From the NCBI RefSeq assembly GCF_002900365.1, contig NZ_CP025979.1:1674001-1738000 (forward strand): 64,000 nt of DNA, written 5' to 3'. Numbering within the stretch: the first letter of the stretch is position 1; each line of letters begins with the position of its first letter. Both the position numbers and the translations under genes were made by a program. Under the pieces are notes generated by a model. The model saw only the letters and a list, made by a program, of their open reading frames with translations. It was not told the origin of the DNA and did no database searches. The DNA is from Escherichia marmotae. Lineage in GTDB: Bacteria > Pseudomonadota > Gammaproteobacteria > Enterobacterales > Enterobacteriaceae. This document shows, piece by piece, positions 43,687 to 52,080 of the stretch.

Positions 43687-43740
43687 TACAGATCGATTAT
43701 GTCTCAATAACCACACTCAACCCATGATGTTTTTTAAGAT
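43660..43740 (+). promoter_or_regulatory. mom operon control region (Dam/OxyR sites, C site, Pmom)
   Basis: Three GATC sites at 43660, 43678 and 43691 form the region where OxyR represses unless Dam has methylated it. A perfect C activator site TTAT-N6-ATAA lies at 43697-43710, followed by the -35 ACCACA (43710-43715), a T-rich 19-bp spacer and the -10 TAAGAT (43735-43740). The first two GATC sites overlap the 3' end of gin. The whole arrangement is that of Mu. Confidence 0.88.
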
Positions 43741-43768
43741 AGTGGCGAATTGATGCAAAGGAGGTGAG

Positions 43769-43957
43769 ATGAAATCAATTCGCTGTAAAAACTGCAACAA
43801 ACTGTTATTTAAGGCGGATTCCTTTGATCACATTGAAATCAGGTGTCCGCGTTGCAAACGTCACATCATAATGCTGAATGCCTGCGAGCATCCCACGGAG
43901 AAACATTGTGGGAAAAGAGAAAAAATCACGCATTCTGACGAAACCGTGCGTTATTGA
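43769..43957 (+). CDS. com: Com, translational activator of mom
   Basis: A 62-residue zinc-finger protein (CKNCNKL, CPRCKRH) that binds the com-mom mRNA and exposes the mom start. It begins behind AAAGGAGGTGAG. Its last part overlaps the mom start in a different frame. Intact. Confidence 0.93.
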   Translation: MKSIRCKNCNKLLFKADSFDHIEIRCPRCKRHIIMLNACEHPTEKHCGKREKITHSDETVRY

Positions 43958-44603
43958 GTATGAAGGCCAGATTGTTGGCTATGGTTCAAAGGAGCTGCGC
44001 GTTGAAACCATATCCTGCTGGCTGGCCCGCACAATTATTCAGACAAAGCACTATTCCCGCCGTTTTGTGAATAACTCTTACCTCCACCTGGGAGTATTCA
44101 GCGGACGCGATCTGGTTGGCGTTCTCCAGTGGGGATATGCCCTTAACCCCAACTCAGGTCGTCGTGTCGTGCTTGAAACGGATAACCGGGGCTATATGGA
44201 GTTGAACCGCATGTGGCTACACGACGACATGCCCCGCAACTCTGAATCACGGGCCATCAGTTATGCACTGAAAACCATAAGGTTACTGTATCCGTCAGTG
44301 GAGTGGGTTCAGTCTTTTGCAGACGAACGCTGCGGACGTGCTGGCGTTGTGTATCAGGCGTCAAATTTTGATTTTATTGGCAGCCATGAAAGCACGTTCT
44401 ACGAGCTGGATGGTGAGTGGTATCACGAGATAACGATGAACGCGATTAAACGCGGTGGACAACGAGGCGTGTATTTACGGGCTAATAAAGAGCGTGCCGT
44501 GGTGCACAAATTTAATCAGTATCGCTACATCAGGTTCCTGAACAAGCGAGCAAGGAAGCGACTAAATACCAAGCTATTCAAGGTTCAGACATACCCTAAG
44601 TGA
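43908..44603 (+). CDS. mom: Mom, DNA adenine hypermodification enzyme
   Basis: A 231-residue GNAT-fold protein that converts certain adenines in phage DNA to the carbamoylmethyl form, protecting it from restriction enzymes. The start is GTG at 43908 (VGKEKKSRILTKP) inside com. Conserved parts include QTKHYSRRF, LNRMWLHDDMPRNSESRAI and SFADERCGRAGVVYQ. Full length; it ends about 115 bp before the phage right end. Confidence 0.93.
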   Translation: MGKEKKSRILTKPCVIEYEGQIVGYGSKELRVETISCWLARTIIQTKHYSRRFVNNSYLHLGVFSGRDLVGVLQWGYALNPNSGRRVVLETDNRGYMELNRMWLHDDMPRNSESRAISYALKTIRLLYPSVEWVQSFADERCGRAGVVYQASNFDFIGSHESTFYELDGEWYHEITMNAIKRGGQRGVYLRANKERAVVHKFNQYRYIRFLNKRARKRLNTKLFKVQTYPK

Positions 44604-44642
44604 TCCCCATGTAATGAATAAAAAGCAGTAATTAATACTGCT

Positions 44643-44718
44643 GTTTCATTTGAAGCGCGAAAGCTAAAGTTTTCGCATTTATCGTGAAACGCTTTCGCGT
44701 TTTTCGTGCGCCGCTTCA
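44643..44718 (-). promoter_or_regulatory. Phage right end with MuA-binding sites R1-R3 (attR)
   Basis: Three matches to the transposase site are visible: R3 at 44643-44663 (TTTCATTTGAAGCGCGAAAG), R2 at 44669-44690 (inverted) and R1 at 44692-44718 (inverted), ending ...CCGCTTCA at the host junction. The spacing and terminal sequence are those of Mu. Confidence 0.85.
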
Positions 44719-44723
44719 CCGGA
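44719..44723. repeat. Target-site duplication CCGGA, right copy
   Basis: Second copy of the 5-bp duplication, next to the phage right end, in the middle of the lyase coding sequence. Confidence 0.95.
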
Positions 44724-45226
44724 ATTAAAGGTGTAACGCCGCGATTAATAAATTCAACATACAGTTCGGCAATATAAGGCTGCGCTCCGGTTTGCCCATG
44801 CAGCATGGTATTTAAACGTAATACCATTGAGAGACGAGCAAGATAATCCGGTAACATTGAGCCGACGCCTGCAGAATGGGCGCGCAGCGCGGCAGCATTA
44901 AATTTTTTCGACGCGTCAATCACCTCTGGCGTTAAATTTCCTTTGGCATCAAATATGGGCTGATCTTTATTTAGCCCCACGCCCACGGTTAAACCGTAAA
45001 CGGGTGTTCCAGAATGCGCGGCGGTCATCACCAAATCATAACTTTTTTCCATTCGATCCATGGCTTTCGGCGCGATTTTGACGTCGTTATCACCTAACGC
45101 AATTGACCAGGCCTGGTCAATAGAGAGATGTTCGCCATCCAGCGTAATGGTTGATTTTGCCATCGCGATGGAGCAAACGCTCCAGAGCACAACGGTGACA
45201 GTGACTCTTCGTATCAATCCTTTCAT
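44719..45226 (-). pseudogene. Histidine/aromatic ammonia-lyase family gene, N-terminal part, with signal peptide
   Basis: This is the first third of the lyase gene whose remainder lies at 5447-6614. It starts MKGLIRRVTVTVVLWSVC with a Sec-type signal peptide and probable cleavage after AMA (residues 21-23), so the intact protein would be periplasmic; known HAL enzymes are cytoplasmic. The catalytic tyrosine loop reads VYGLTVGVG. After ...GVTPLIP the frame runs into phage DNA and stops at 44585, giving a chimeric 213-residue frame. It is the last gene of the hut operon, 60 bp after hutG, with AAGGA before the ATG. Confidence 0.88.
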
Positions 45227-45286
45227 TGTGTTTCCTTATCATGATGAGTTTAACAACGGGTTACTGCGACAACGTCTTAATTTGTC

Positions 45287-46225
45287 TTATCTTTTCCCCC
45301 GCCGAACAATGCTGGTCACCAGGCGAGCGGCAACTTTCGCAGTCAAATTATCGCGATCCAGTTCCGGGTTAAGTTCGGCAATATCCGCAGCAATCAACTT
45401 CTCGCTACCGGCGATTAAATTCACAATGGCTTCAGTAATATTTAACGGCACGCCTAACGGTGATGGCGCAGAAACGCCGGGAGCCTGATACCCCGGTAGG
45501 ACATCGAGACAAATCGTTAAATAAATAGCGTCACACGCCTGAATATCTGCCGAGAGCGCATTAATAACCTCATGCAAATCGCTTTCAAATTGCAGAGATT
45601 CGTCCAGCCAATAACGCACGCCGAGGCTATCAGCGCGATCAAATAACGCCTGAGTATTGGCAAAACGGCTTATTCCCAGCACGCGATAACTAAATGGTTT
45701 GCCATGCTGCGTGTTCCACTCCTGCATCTGGCGAAATGGCGTACCTGAATTGGCCTTTTCAGCCATCCGTAAATCAAAATGCGCGTCAAGGTTGATAATC
45801 AGCAGTCGCTGGATATCAGGGCGCGACTGCATAATCCCCTGAAATGTTCCCCACGCCACTTCATGACCACCGCCCAGAACCAGCGGAAAACTGTTACGCG
45901 CAATGACCGTGGCAACGTTTGTCGCCAGACAGTTTTGTGCGGATTCCAGCGCCTGTTCCTCACTTTGCACATCGCCCATATCAAAAATAGCGTCTTCATT
46001 GAGCACCGGCATATTGCCCAATATGCTGCGTAATGCACCCGGCCCACCTGCTGCGCCCGTTCGCCCACCGTTACGTTGTACGCCGTCATCAACGGCAAAA
46101 CCTATCAGCGTACAGCCTCCAAGGCTTTGTTCACTAAACGGTTGCACATGCTGATGCCAGCGAGTGCTGACGCCGGTTTCCTGCGAGTCAACACGCCCAC
46201 TCCACGGCAAAAATGTTTGCTTCAT
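45287..46225 (-). CDS. hutG: Formimidoylglutamase HutG
   Basis: A 312-residue ureohydrolase (arginase-fold, two-manganese) that hydrolyses N-formimidoyl-L-glutamate to glutamate and formamide, the last step of histidine degradation. Metal-binding motifs are GGGHEVAWGTF, NLDAHFDLR and the C-terminal LDVLPGYQAPGVSAPSPLGV. I chose MKQTFLPWSG as the start because its ATG overlaps the hutI stop as TAATG. Intact. Confidence 0.94.
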   Translation of the reverse strand: MKQTFLPWSGRVDSQETGVSTRWHQHVQPFSEQSLGGCTLIGFAVDDGVQRNGGRTGAAGGPGALRSILGNMPVLNEDAIFDMGDVQSEEQALESAQNCLATNVATVIARNSFPLVLGGGHEVAWGTFQGIMQSRPDIQRLLIINLDAHFDLRMAEKANSGTPFRQMQEWNTQHGKPFSYRVLGISRFANTQALFDRADSLGVRYWLDESLQFESDLHEVINALSADIQACDAIYLTICLDVLPGYQAPGVSAPSPLGVPLNITEAIVNLIAGSEKLIAADIAELNPELDRDNLTAKVAARLVTSIVRRGKR

Positions 46226-47436
46226 TACCAACTCCTTTTTCCACCGACAATCAGCCCCTGACAAGGCTGGTGCCCAAACCAATAGGCCAGTTCACGTGGA
46301 TGATTTAGATCCCAGACCGCCATATCCGCCCGTAACCCCGGCGCAAGTTCCCCCCGATCAATAAGTCCAAGTGCCTTTGCCGCATTACGCGTAACGCCCT
46401 GAACGGCTTCCAGCGGTGTCATGCGGAACAGCGTACAGGCCATATTGATCATCAATGGCAATGACATATTAGGAGACGTTCCGGGGTTATGGTCCGTGGA
46501 GATGGCAATTGGCACGCCCGCTGCCCGCAAAGCGGCAATCGGCGGCAGATGGGTTTCGCGCAGGAAGTAATAGGCCCCGGGGAGCAGAACCGCCACCGTT
46601 CCGGCCGCTTTCATGGCAACGATCCCCGACTCGCTCAGGTATTCCAGATGATCGCAGGAGAGTGCAGAAAACGCCGCCGCCAGCGCAGCGCCTTGCTGGT
46701 CAGAAAGCTGTTCGGCATGCAGTTTTACAGGCAATCCATAGTGTTGCGCTTTACTGAAAACGCGCCGTACCTGGTCTGGGCTAAAGGCGATGTTTTCACA
46801 AAAAGCGTCAACCGCATCAATCAGCCCCTGTCCATGCAGGACGCCCATCCAGTCGCAAAGCGCCGTAATGTAATCATCACTGCGCCCGGCAAACTCTGGC
46901 GGCAAGCTGTGCGCCCCAAGAAACGTAGACTGAATACGTAATCCTGTAGATTCCTGTAAGCGGCGGATAACACGCAAACAGCGCGCTTCATCTTCCAGCG
47001 TCAAGCCATAACCGGATTTTATTTCCAGCGTACTGACGCCTTCACGCAACCAGTTTTGTAGTCGCTGCGCCGCCAGTTCAAACAGTTGTGTTTCGCTGGC
47101 CGCCCGCGTGGCATTGACGGTAGATAAGATCCCGCCGCCCGCTCTGGCGATATCTTCATAAGCCACGCCTTGCAGCCGCATCTCAAACTCATTCGCCCGC
47201 TGGCCGCCATACACCAGATGCGTATGGCAATCCACCAGACCGGGTGTCAGCAACTTACCCTGCAGGTCGTGTTCCTCTGTAATGTCAGCCGTCAGTTCGC
47301 GAGGGATCTGCGTGGCCTTGCCAAGCCAAACAATAGTGTCGCCACGGCTGATTAATGCACCATTTTCAATCACTCCCCAATCGTTAGCGGAAAGTATCGC
47401 CAGCGTGGTATTTCGCCAGAGCGTTAATGCACTCAT
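46225..47436 (-). CDS. hutI: Imidazolonepropionase HutI
   Basis: A 403-residue amidohydrolase that opens 4-imidazolone-5-propionate to formimidoylglutamate. Zinc-ligand motifs are LVDCHTHLVYGG, KLHAEQLSD and STDHNPGTSPN. The start MSALTLWRNTT overlaps the hutD stop as ATGA; a slightly longer frame from 47469 lies inside hutD. Complete. Confidence 0.95.
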   Translation of the reverse strand: MSALTLWRNTTLAILSANDWGVIENGALISRGDTIVWLGKATQIPRELTADITEEHDLQGKLLTPGLVDCHTHLVYGGQRANEFEMRLQGVAYEDIARAGGGILSTVNATRAASETQLFELAAQRLQNWLREGVSTLEIKSGYGLTLEDEARCLRVIRRLQESTGLRIQSTFLGAHSLPPEFAGRSDDYITALCDWMGVLHGQGLIDAVDAFCENIAFSPDQVRRVFSKAQHYGLPVKLHAEQLSDQQGAALAAAFSALSCDHLEYLSESGIVAMKAAGTVAVLLPGAYYFLRETHLPPIAALRAAGVPIAISTDHNPGTSPNMSLPLMINMACTLFRMTPLEAVQGVTRNAAKALGLIDRGELAPGLRADMAVWDLNHPRELAYWFGHQPCQGLIVGGKRSW

Positions 47437-48023
47437 AAGGATTTTTCCCCTCGTAGATAATAAAGCCACCAGCCCGCCAGCTCACCGACAGAGACTTTTT
47501 TCCGTGGTTCGAAACGCCAGGGCTTGCCATCAGGCTGAGCCAGCCATAACAGCGTATTCGTAGCTACAAACGTCCTCTTCTCGCCGCTTATCCACTCCCC
47601 GTCACACAACGTGAACAGCCCCGCTTGCGCGAGTGACGGAGGGAGCCAGTCAACAGCACTTTGCACCCGCAACATCCCCACATCAGCTTCCCGCGCCATG
47701 ACATTGAGATCGCGAACAGTCCCGCCCAGCAACTGGCAATCCGGCATCGCTTCACCTGGGAAAATTAAGGCGGGATCGTGACGTTGCAGGTTGATGATCG
47801 AATCGACAAACGTCAGTTTCACCCCTTCCCCATCGAGGATCGCGAGACCACGTACCACGCCTGGCCACGCCGAAAAAGGACCGTCCTGGCTGACATTGGC
47901 CATACTGATGCGTAACAGCCAATTTTCATCATCAGGCCAGGCATGCAGTTGTCGCGTAAAACCCCCGCCGTTGCGCCACGGTTGCAAGGGCTTATCCATT
48001 GCAGATATCAGCATTGGTTCCAT
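47433..48023 (-). CDS. hutD: HutD-family cupin protein
   Basis: A 196-residue HutD (DUF886) cupin found in many hut operons; it is thought to limit histidine breakdown, but its reaction is unknown. Typical stretches are WRNGGGFTRQLHAWPDDENW, RISMANVSQDGPFS and FPGEAMPDCQLLGG. The ATG at 48023 (MEPMLISAMDKP) lies 1 bp after the permease stop. Confidence 0.9.
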   Translation of the reverse strand: MEPMLISAMDKPLQPWRNGGGFTRQLHAWPDDENWLLRISMANVSQDGPFSAWPGVVRGLAILDGEGVKLTFVDSIINLQRHDPALIFPGEAMPDCQLLGGTVRDLNVMAREADVGMLRVQSAVDWLPPSLAQAGLFTLCDGEWISGEKRTFVATNTLLWLAQPDGKPWRFEPRKKVSVGELAGWWLYYLRGEKSL

Positions 48024-48024
48024 A

Positions 48025-49434
48025 TTACGACTCGGGATAAATAGTCTGGGCAGGGACACTGGTGGTGCGTTTCGCCCACGGGTAATAGATAACGGCAGTC
48101 ATTAACAAACCGATAATCCAGGAAATATCCGCCCCGTCCATCAGTACAGAAATGGGCCCCTGATACAGTTTTTGATTCAGGAAGGGGATCTGCACCAGCA
48201 CACCAATTCCGTAGCAAACCAACGCGGTTTTGTTATACGCGCCATAGCGTCCATCCGGGGTATAGAGTGCCGGAATATCGGTTTTACCTTGTGAGATGAA
48301 GTAGTAGTCGATGAGATTGATGGCGCTCCACGGAACAAATACCGTCAACAGCAGCAGAACAAAGTTTTTGAAATTATTTAAGAAATCGGCGCTGGCCGCC
48401 AACGCAACGACCATCGACAACAGCACGAAGCCCACAACGTAAGCAGCGCGAACACGCTGTGAAACCTGACTGCGATTATTAAAGGCACTGACGGTCGCCA
48501 GAATCGACATAAAGCCGCCGTAGGCATTCAAACAGTTAACCGTCAGTTTGCCGCAAACAATCACCGTATAAATCAGAATGGCAAACGTTGGCCCGGCTAA
48601 CTCGCCCATAAAACCGACCTGATCTTTCAGGAAGTTAGCACCGCAAGCAGCAACAAGAACGCCAAAGGTCATGGCACATTGCGCGCCAAGCGTGGTACCA
48701 AGAAAGGTGGCAAAGAAGATTGATTTTGCTGGTGTATCAGAGGGTAAATAGCGGGAATAATCAGAGGCGTATGGTGCAAACGTTAATTGCCATCCGGCTG
48801 AGAGCGCAATCGTTAATAAGAACACCGATAAGCTAAATGGCTTTTGACCAAATGCCGCAGCCACATCGTAGTGACCGCTAAGTTGAGTGGCCAGGTAAAT
48901 AAACCCCAGAATACTTAATATCCCTGCAACACGGCCAACGACGTGAATAAGTTTATAACCGACCAATGCGATCATCGCGGTAAGCATACCGAAAATAATA
49001 ATTCCGGTCGATGCTGACTCAAAACCAAATATCCGGTTAATCGCCTGGCCGGATAATACCGTACCGGTCGCAGCGAATCCGAGATACATAATAATAACCA
49101 TTAATAATGGTAACGCCGCACCTTTGACACCAAAGCGAATACGACTGGAGATCATCTGTGGTAATCCCAGCTTTGCCCCCTGTGACGAGTGCAATGCCAT
49201 AACCGCGCCGCCGATAATATTACCGATTAATAAACCAATAATTGCTGACATGGCTTCAGAGCCAAAAATAATCGCTAACGCGCCGTCCACCACGGCGGTA
49301 ATTTGTAAGTTAGCACTTAGCCACAAAGTAAACTGGCTGGAGGGCGCGCCATGGCGAGCGGACTCAGGAACGGCGTTAATAGTATTTGATTCTAAAACCG
49401 GTTTTTTACTGCGGATAGGGCTGCTTGATTCCAT
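48025..49434 (-). CDS. NCS1-family permease of the hut operon
   Basis: A 469-residue membrane transporter of the nucleobase-cation-symport 1 family (CodB-like), with about 12 hydrophobic helices beginning near residue 40 (VDGALAIIFGSEAMSAIIGL). Its place between hutU and hutD suggests it imports histidine, urocanate or a related imidazole, but relatives transport cytosine or hydantoins, so the substrate is open. The start MESSSPIRSK follows GCAGGAGAC. Confidence 0.88.
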   Translation of the reverse strand: MESSSPIRSKKPVLESNTINAVPESARHGAPSSQFTLWLSANLQITAVVDGALAIIFGSEAMSAIIGLLIGNIIGGAVMALHSSQGAKLGLPQMISSRIRFGVKGAALPLLMVIIMYLGFAATGTVLSGQAINRIFGFESASTGIIIFGMLTAMIALVGYKLIHVVGRVAGILSILGFIYLATQLSGHYDVAAAFGQKPFSLSVFLLTIALSAGWQLTFAPYASDYSRYLPSDTPAKSIFFATFLGTTLGAQCAMTFGVLVAACGANFLKDQVGFMGELAGPTFAILIYTVIVCGKLTVNCLNAYGGFMSILATVSAFNNRSQVSQRVRAAYVVGFVLLSMVVALAASADFLNNFKNFVLLLLTVFVPWSAINLIDYYFISQGKTDIPALYTPDGRYGAYNKTALVCYGIGVLVQIPFLNQKLYQGPISVLMDGADISWIIGLLMTAVIYYPWAKRTTSVPAQTIYPES

Positions 49435-49540
49435 GAAAAAGTCTCCTGCAAAATGAGAGGTCATTTTTTGAAACAGCAAAAGAGGGTCGAGAGATATTTC
49501 TTTCGACGATGTAATGAATATTTTTTGATAATTATTGTTA

Positions 49541-49566
49541 TACAGGCGGATTACTTTCCGCCTGTA
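49541..49566 (-). terminator. Hairpin between hutU and the permease gene
   Basis: TACAGGCGG at 49541-49549 and CCGCCTGTA at 49558-49566 form a perfect 9-bp stem with an 8-nt loop in the 164-bp gap after hutU. The T tract is poor, so it may attenuate or protect the hutU mRNA end rather than stop transcription. Confidence 0.5.
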
Positions 49567-49598
49567 TTAGCGCAAATATTAAATAACAGCGTTAATAT

Positions 49599-51296
49599 TT
49601 AGCGAATCATCGGCAATTTCAGACCATAATTTTTGGCACATTCAATAGCGGCTTCATAACCGGCATCAGCGTGACGCATAACGCCTGACGCACAGTCATT
49701 AACCAGCACACGCGCCAGGCGTTTTTCAGCTTCTTCGCTACCATCAGCAACAATGACCATCCCGGCGTGCTGGGAATATCCCATCCCAACGCCGCCGCCA
49801 TGATGCAGAGACACCCACGTTGCCCCGCCCGCCGTGTTGAGCAGACCATTGAGCAACGGCCAGTCAGATACCGCGTCACTGCCATCGAGCATACTTTCGG
49901 TTTCGCGGTTCGGGCTGGCGACAGAGCCGGTATCAAGATGATCGCGACCAATCACAATCGGCGCTTTTAATTCACCGTTGCGTACCATTTCATTGAATGC
50001 CAGCCCCGCCAGGTGACGCTCGCCAAGCCCCAGCCAGCAAATTCGTGAAGGCAAGCCCTGGAAAGCAATACGCTCGCGCGCCATATCCAGCCAGCGGTGC
50101 GTCAGCACGTTATTGGGGAACAGCTCTTTAATTTTGGCATCAGTCTTATAGATATCTTCCGGGTCACCAGACAGCGCTACCCAACGGAACGGGCCTTTGC
50201 CTTCACAGAACATTGGGCGAATATAAGCAGGGACAAAGCCCGGGAAATCAAAGGCATTTTGCAGACCTTCATTGAAGGCTACCTGACGGATATTGTTGCC
50301 ATAGTCGACAACCGGAATACCCATCGCCTGGAAGTCCAGCATCCCCTGAACATGCGCCACACAACTTTGTGCGGCGTCTTTTTGCAGCCTGGCGTGTTGT
50401 TGCGGATCTTGTTGTGCCGCACGCCATTGTTCTACGCTCCACCCTATCGGCAAATAGCCGTTAATCAGATCGTGGGCAGACGTCTGGTCAGTGACCAGAT
50501 CCGGTTTGATCGCCCCCTGACGTGCACGTTTCACCAGTTCAGGAACAATTTCTGCCGCATTGCCCAGTAGCGCGATAGAAACGGCGTCTTTGCGCTCGGT
50601 GTGGTATTTAATCAGCGCCAGTGCATCATCGAGATCTTTCGCCTGTTTATCGACATAACGGGTACGCAGACGGAAGTCGATGCTACTTTGCTGACACTCA
50701 ATATTTAATGAACATGCCCCTGCCAGAGTCACCGCCAGCGGTTGTGCTCCACCCATGCCACCCAGACCCGCAGTCAGGATCCACTTTCCGCTTAGCGAAT
50801 TGTTGTAGTGCTGACGCCCCGCCTCAACAAAGGTTTCAAACGTTCCCTGCACAATGCCCTGGCTACCAATGTAGATCCACGAACCGGCGGTCATCTGTCC
50901 ATACATGAACAGACCTTTGCGATCGAGTTCGTTGAAGTGATCCCAGTTGGCCCATTGCGGCACCAGGTTAGAGTTGGCGATCAACACACGTGGCGCGTCA
51001 GTATGGGTTTTAAATACACCAACGGGTTTACCGGACTGAACCAGCAGCGACTCATCGGGTTCCAGATTTTTCAGGGATTCCAGAATCTGGTCGAAACACT
51101 CCCAGTTACGTGCCGCGCGGCCAATACCGCCGTACACCACCAGATGTTGCGGATTTTCAGCCACGTCTGGATCAAGGTTGTTCTGCAACATCCGATAGGC
51201 AGCTTCGATCTGCCAGTTTTTGCAATGCAGTTGAGTACCTTGTGGCGCATGGATGACGCGGCTGGTATCAATACGAGGATCTGAAGGCTTACTCAT
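49599..51296 (-). CDS. hutU: Urocanate hydratase HutU
   Basis: A 565-residue urocanase that converts urocanate to imidazolonepropionate with tightly bound NAD as electrophile. The NAD-binding glycine motif TAGLGGMGGAQP is near residue 175, and the active-site region FCEGKGPFRWVALSGDPEDI is present. RBS CAGGAG precedes the ATG. It is the first gene of the operon. Urocanate is what a HutH would supply, but the only HAL-like gene here is disrupted and atypical. Confidence 0.96.
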   Translation of the reverse strand: MSKPSDPRIDTSRVIHAPQGTQLHCKNWQIEAAYRMLQNNLDPDVAENPQHLVVYGGIGRAARNWECFDQILESLKNLEPDESLLVQSGKPVGVFKTHTDAPRVLIANSNLVPQWANWDHFNELDRKGLFMYGQMTAGSWIYIGSQGIVQGTFETFVEAGRQHYNNSLSGKWILTAGLGGMGGAQPLAVTLAGACSLNIECQQSSIDFRLRTRYVDKQAKDLDDALALIKYHTERKDAVSIALLGNAAEIVPELVKRARQGAIKPDLVTDQTSAHDLINGYLPIGWSVEQWRAAQQDPQQHARLQKDAAQSCVAHVQGMLDFQAMGIPVVDYGNNIRQVAFNEGLQNAFDFPGFVPAYIRPMFCEGKGPFRWVALSGDPEDIYKTDAKIKELFPNNVLTHRWLDMARERIAFQGLPSRICWLGLGERHLAGLAFNEMVRNGELKAPIVIGRDHLDTGSVASPNRETESMLDGSDAVSDWPLLNGLLNTAGGATWVSLHHGGGVGMGYSQHAGMVIVADGSEEAEKRLARVLVNDCASGVMRHADAGYEAAIECAKNYGLKLPMIR

Positions 51297-51981
51297 GAAT
51301 CTTCTCCTGTTACTGGATAAAATTAAATGCTGTAATCGCTCAGAAAGATGAGCGAATGAATACAGAAACGGCTTATATAATTCCTGTTTATAATTTCGTA
51401 TTATTAATTCATTTAGTGAATTTAATTTCTATAGCATATTCACCGTGAATATAAATTCAAAAAAAATTGCCAACGCTTTGTATGCGAATTCAATATGCTT
51501 AATTTAACTTTTGGAAAAAGTGATATTGTTGGCAAAATATTTTCTCATTTGAACATATGAATATGATGAGATTGCAAGATGTCTGTAATTTAATTATTCG
51601 TAAAAACGTATTCACAACAGCTAATCATTAACGTAATAGCCGAAAAACCAGCGTTGTATCAGGAGCATAATACATTGATATATAGCGACATTTAAAAACA
51701 ACCATTAATTTTCAAGCATAAGAGCATGTCTTGTTATCATTAATACATATTCTATTTTTATCATCCTTAAAATAACAAACCCTAACTAAAAAAGCTGGCA
51801 AACATATAAAATTAAAAAATATGAACCCTGGAGAATATAATTTTTCATTTTCAACAAAATGGCATCAAGAAGAAGCGGTGGTCGCTTATAAGCGATATTG
51901 ATTCACTTATCGAAGCCCCGCAGGAGACAGGATTGATTCAACCAGCAGTCAGATTTCGACCGTGGTTAACGTTTAAGGCAT
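51297..51981 (-). promoter_or_regulatory. hut operon upstream region with 17-bp palindrome
   Basis: No gene is visible in these roughly 680 AT-rich bases. A perfect odd palindrome ATATTCAC-C-GTGAATAT lies at 51436-51452, about 140 bp before hutU. TATAG at about 51430-51434 on the reverse strand could be part of a -10. The palindrome is a candidate operator for a HutC-like or other repressor; no hutC gene is in the window. Confidence 0.45.
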
Positions 51982-52005
51982 AAAAAAGGCCATCATAAGA
52001 TGGCC
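51982..52005 (-). terminator. Terminator of the sdh-suc operon and of SdhX
   Basis: GGCCATC at 51988-51994 and GATGGCC at 51999-52005 form a 7-bp stem with a 4-nt loop. Read on the minus strand it is followed by TTTTTT (51987-51982). It ends the sdhCDAB-sucABCD transcript. Confidence 0.92.
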
Positions 52006-52076
52006 AACCATGTCGAAACCGACAGCCCTTCGCCATTCCTGTAGAGGGACGCGGCGAGGGCTATTTCTTATTACAG
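51982..52076 (-). ncRNA. sdhX: SdhX (RybD) small RNA from the 3' UTR of the suc operon
   Basis: The segment right after sucD has the layout of the Hfq-dependent small RNA SdhX, cut by RNase E from the sdh-suc mRNA 3' end. A GC-rich hairpin (AGCCCTTCGCC at 52024-52034 with 52053-52062) is followed by the terminator hairpin. SdhX is known to repress ackA and others, linking TCA-cycle expression to acetate metabolism. The exact 5' end is not determinable here. Confidence 0.72.
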
Positions 52077-52080
52077 ATAT

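Larger units (their letters stand above)
6615..44718 (+). mobile_element. Mu/D108-type transposable prophage, 38,104 bp
   Basis: Both termini are Mu-type ends bounded by a 5-bp duplication, and the content follows the Mu order: repressor, ner, A, B, early genes, gam, gemA, mor, C, lysis, terminase, portal, head, sheath, tube, tape measure, baseplate, invertible tail-fibre segment, gin, com, mom. Without the IS256-family insertion and its duplication the length is about 36.8 kb, close to Mu. The early control region is D108-like. Lesions are an amber codon and an apparent 42-bp deletion in A and the IS in U. The structural genes look intact, so capsid genes may still be expressed on induction, but transposition and replication should fail without suppression or a helper. 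Confidence 0.97.

Noticed and set aside
44585..45226. A complete 213-residue protein gene
   Set aside because: Its last 45 codons or so are phage right-end DNA; the rest is the N-terminus of the split lyase.
51297..51600. Sigma-54 promoter before hutU
   Set aside because: TTGGCA is present on the reverse strand, but no GC element follows at the required distance.
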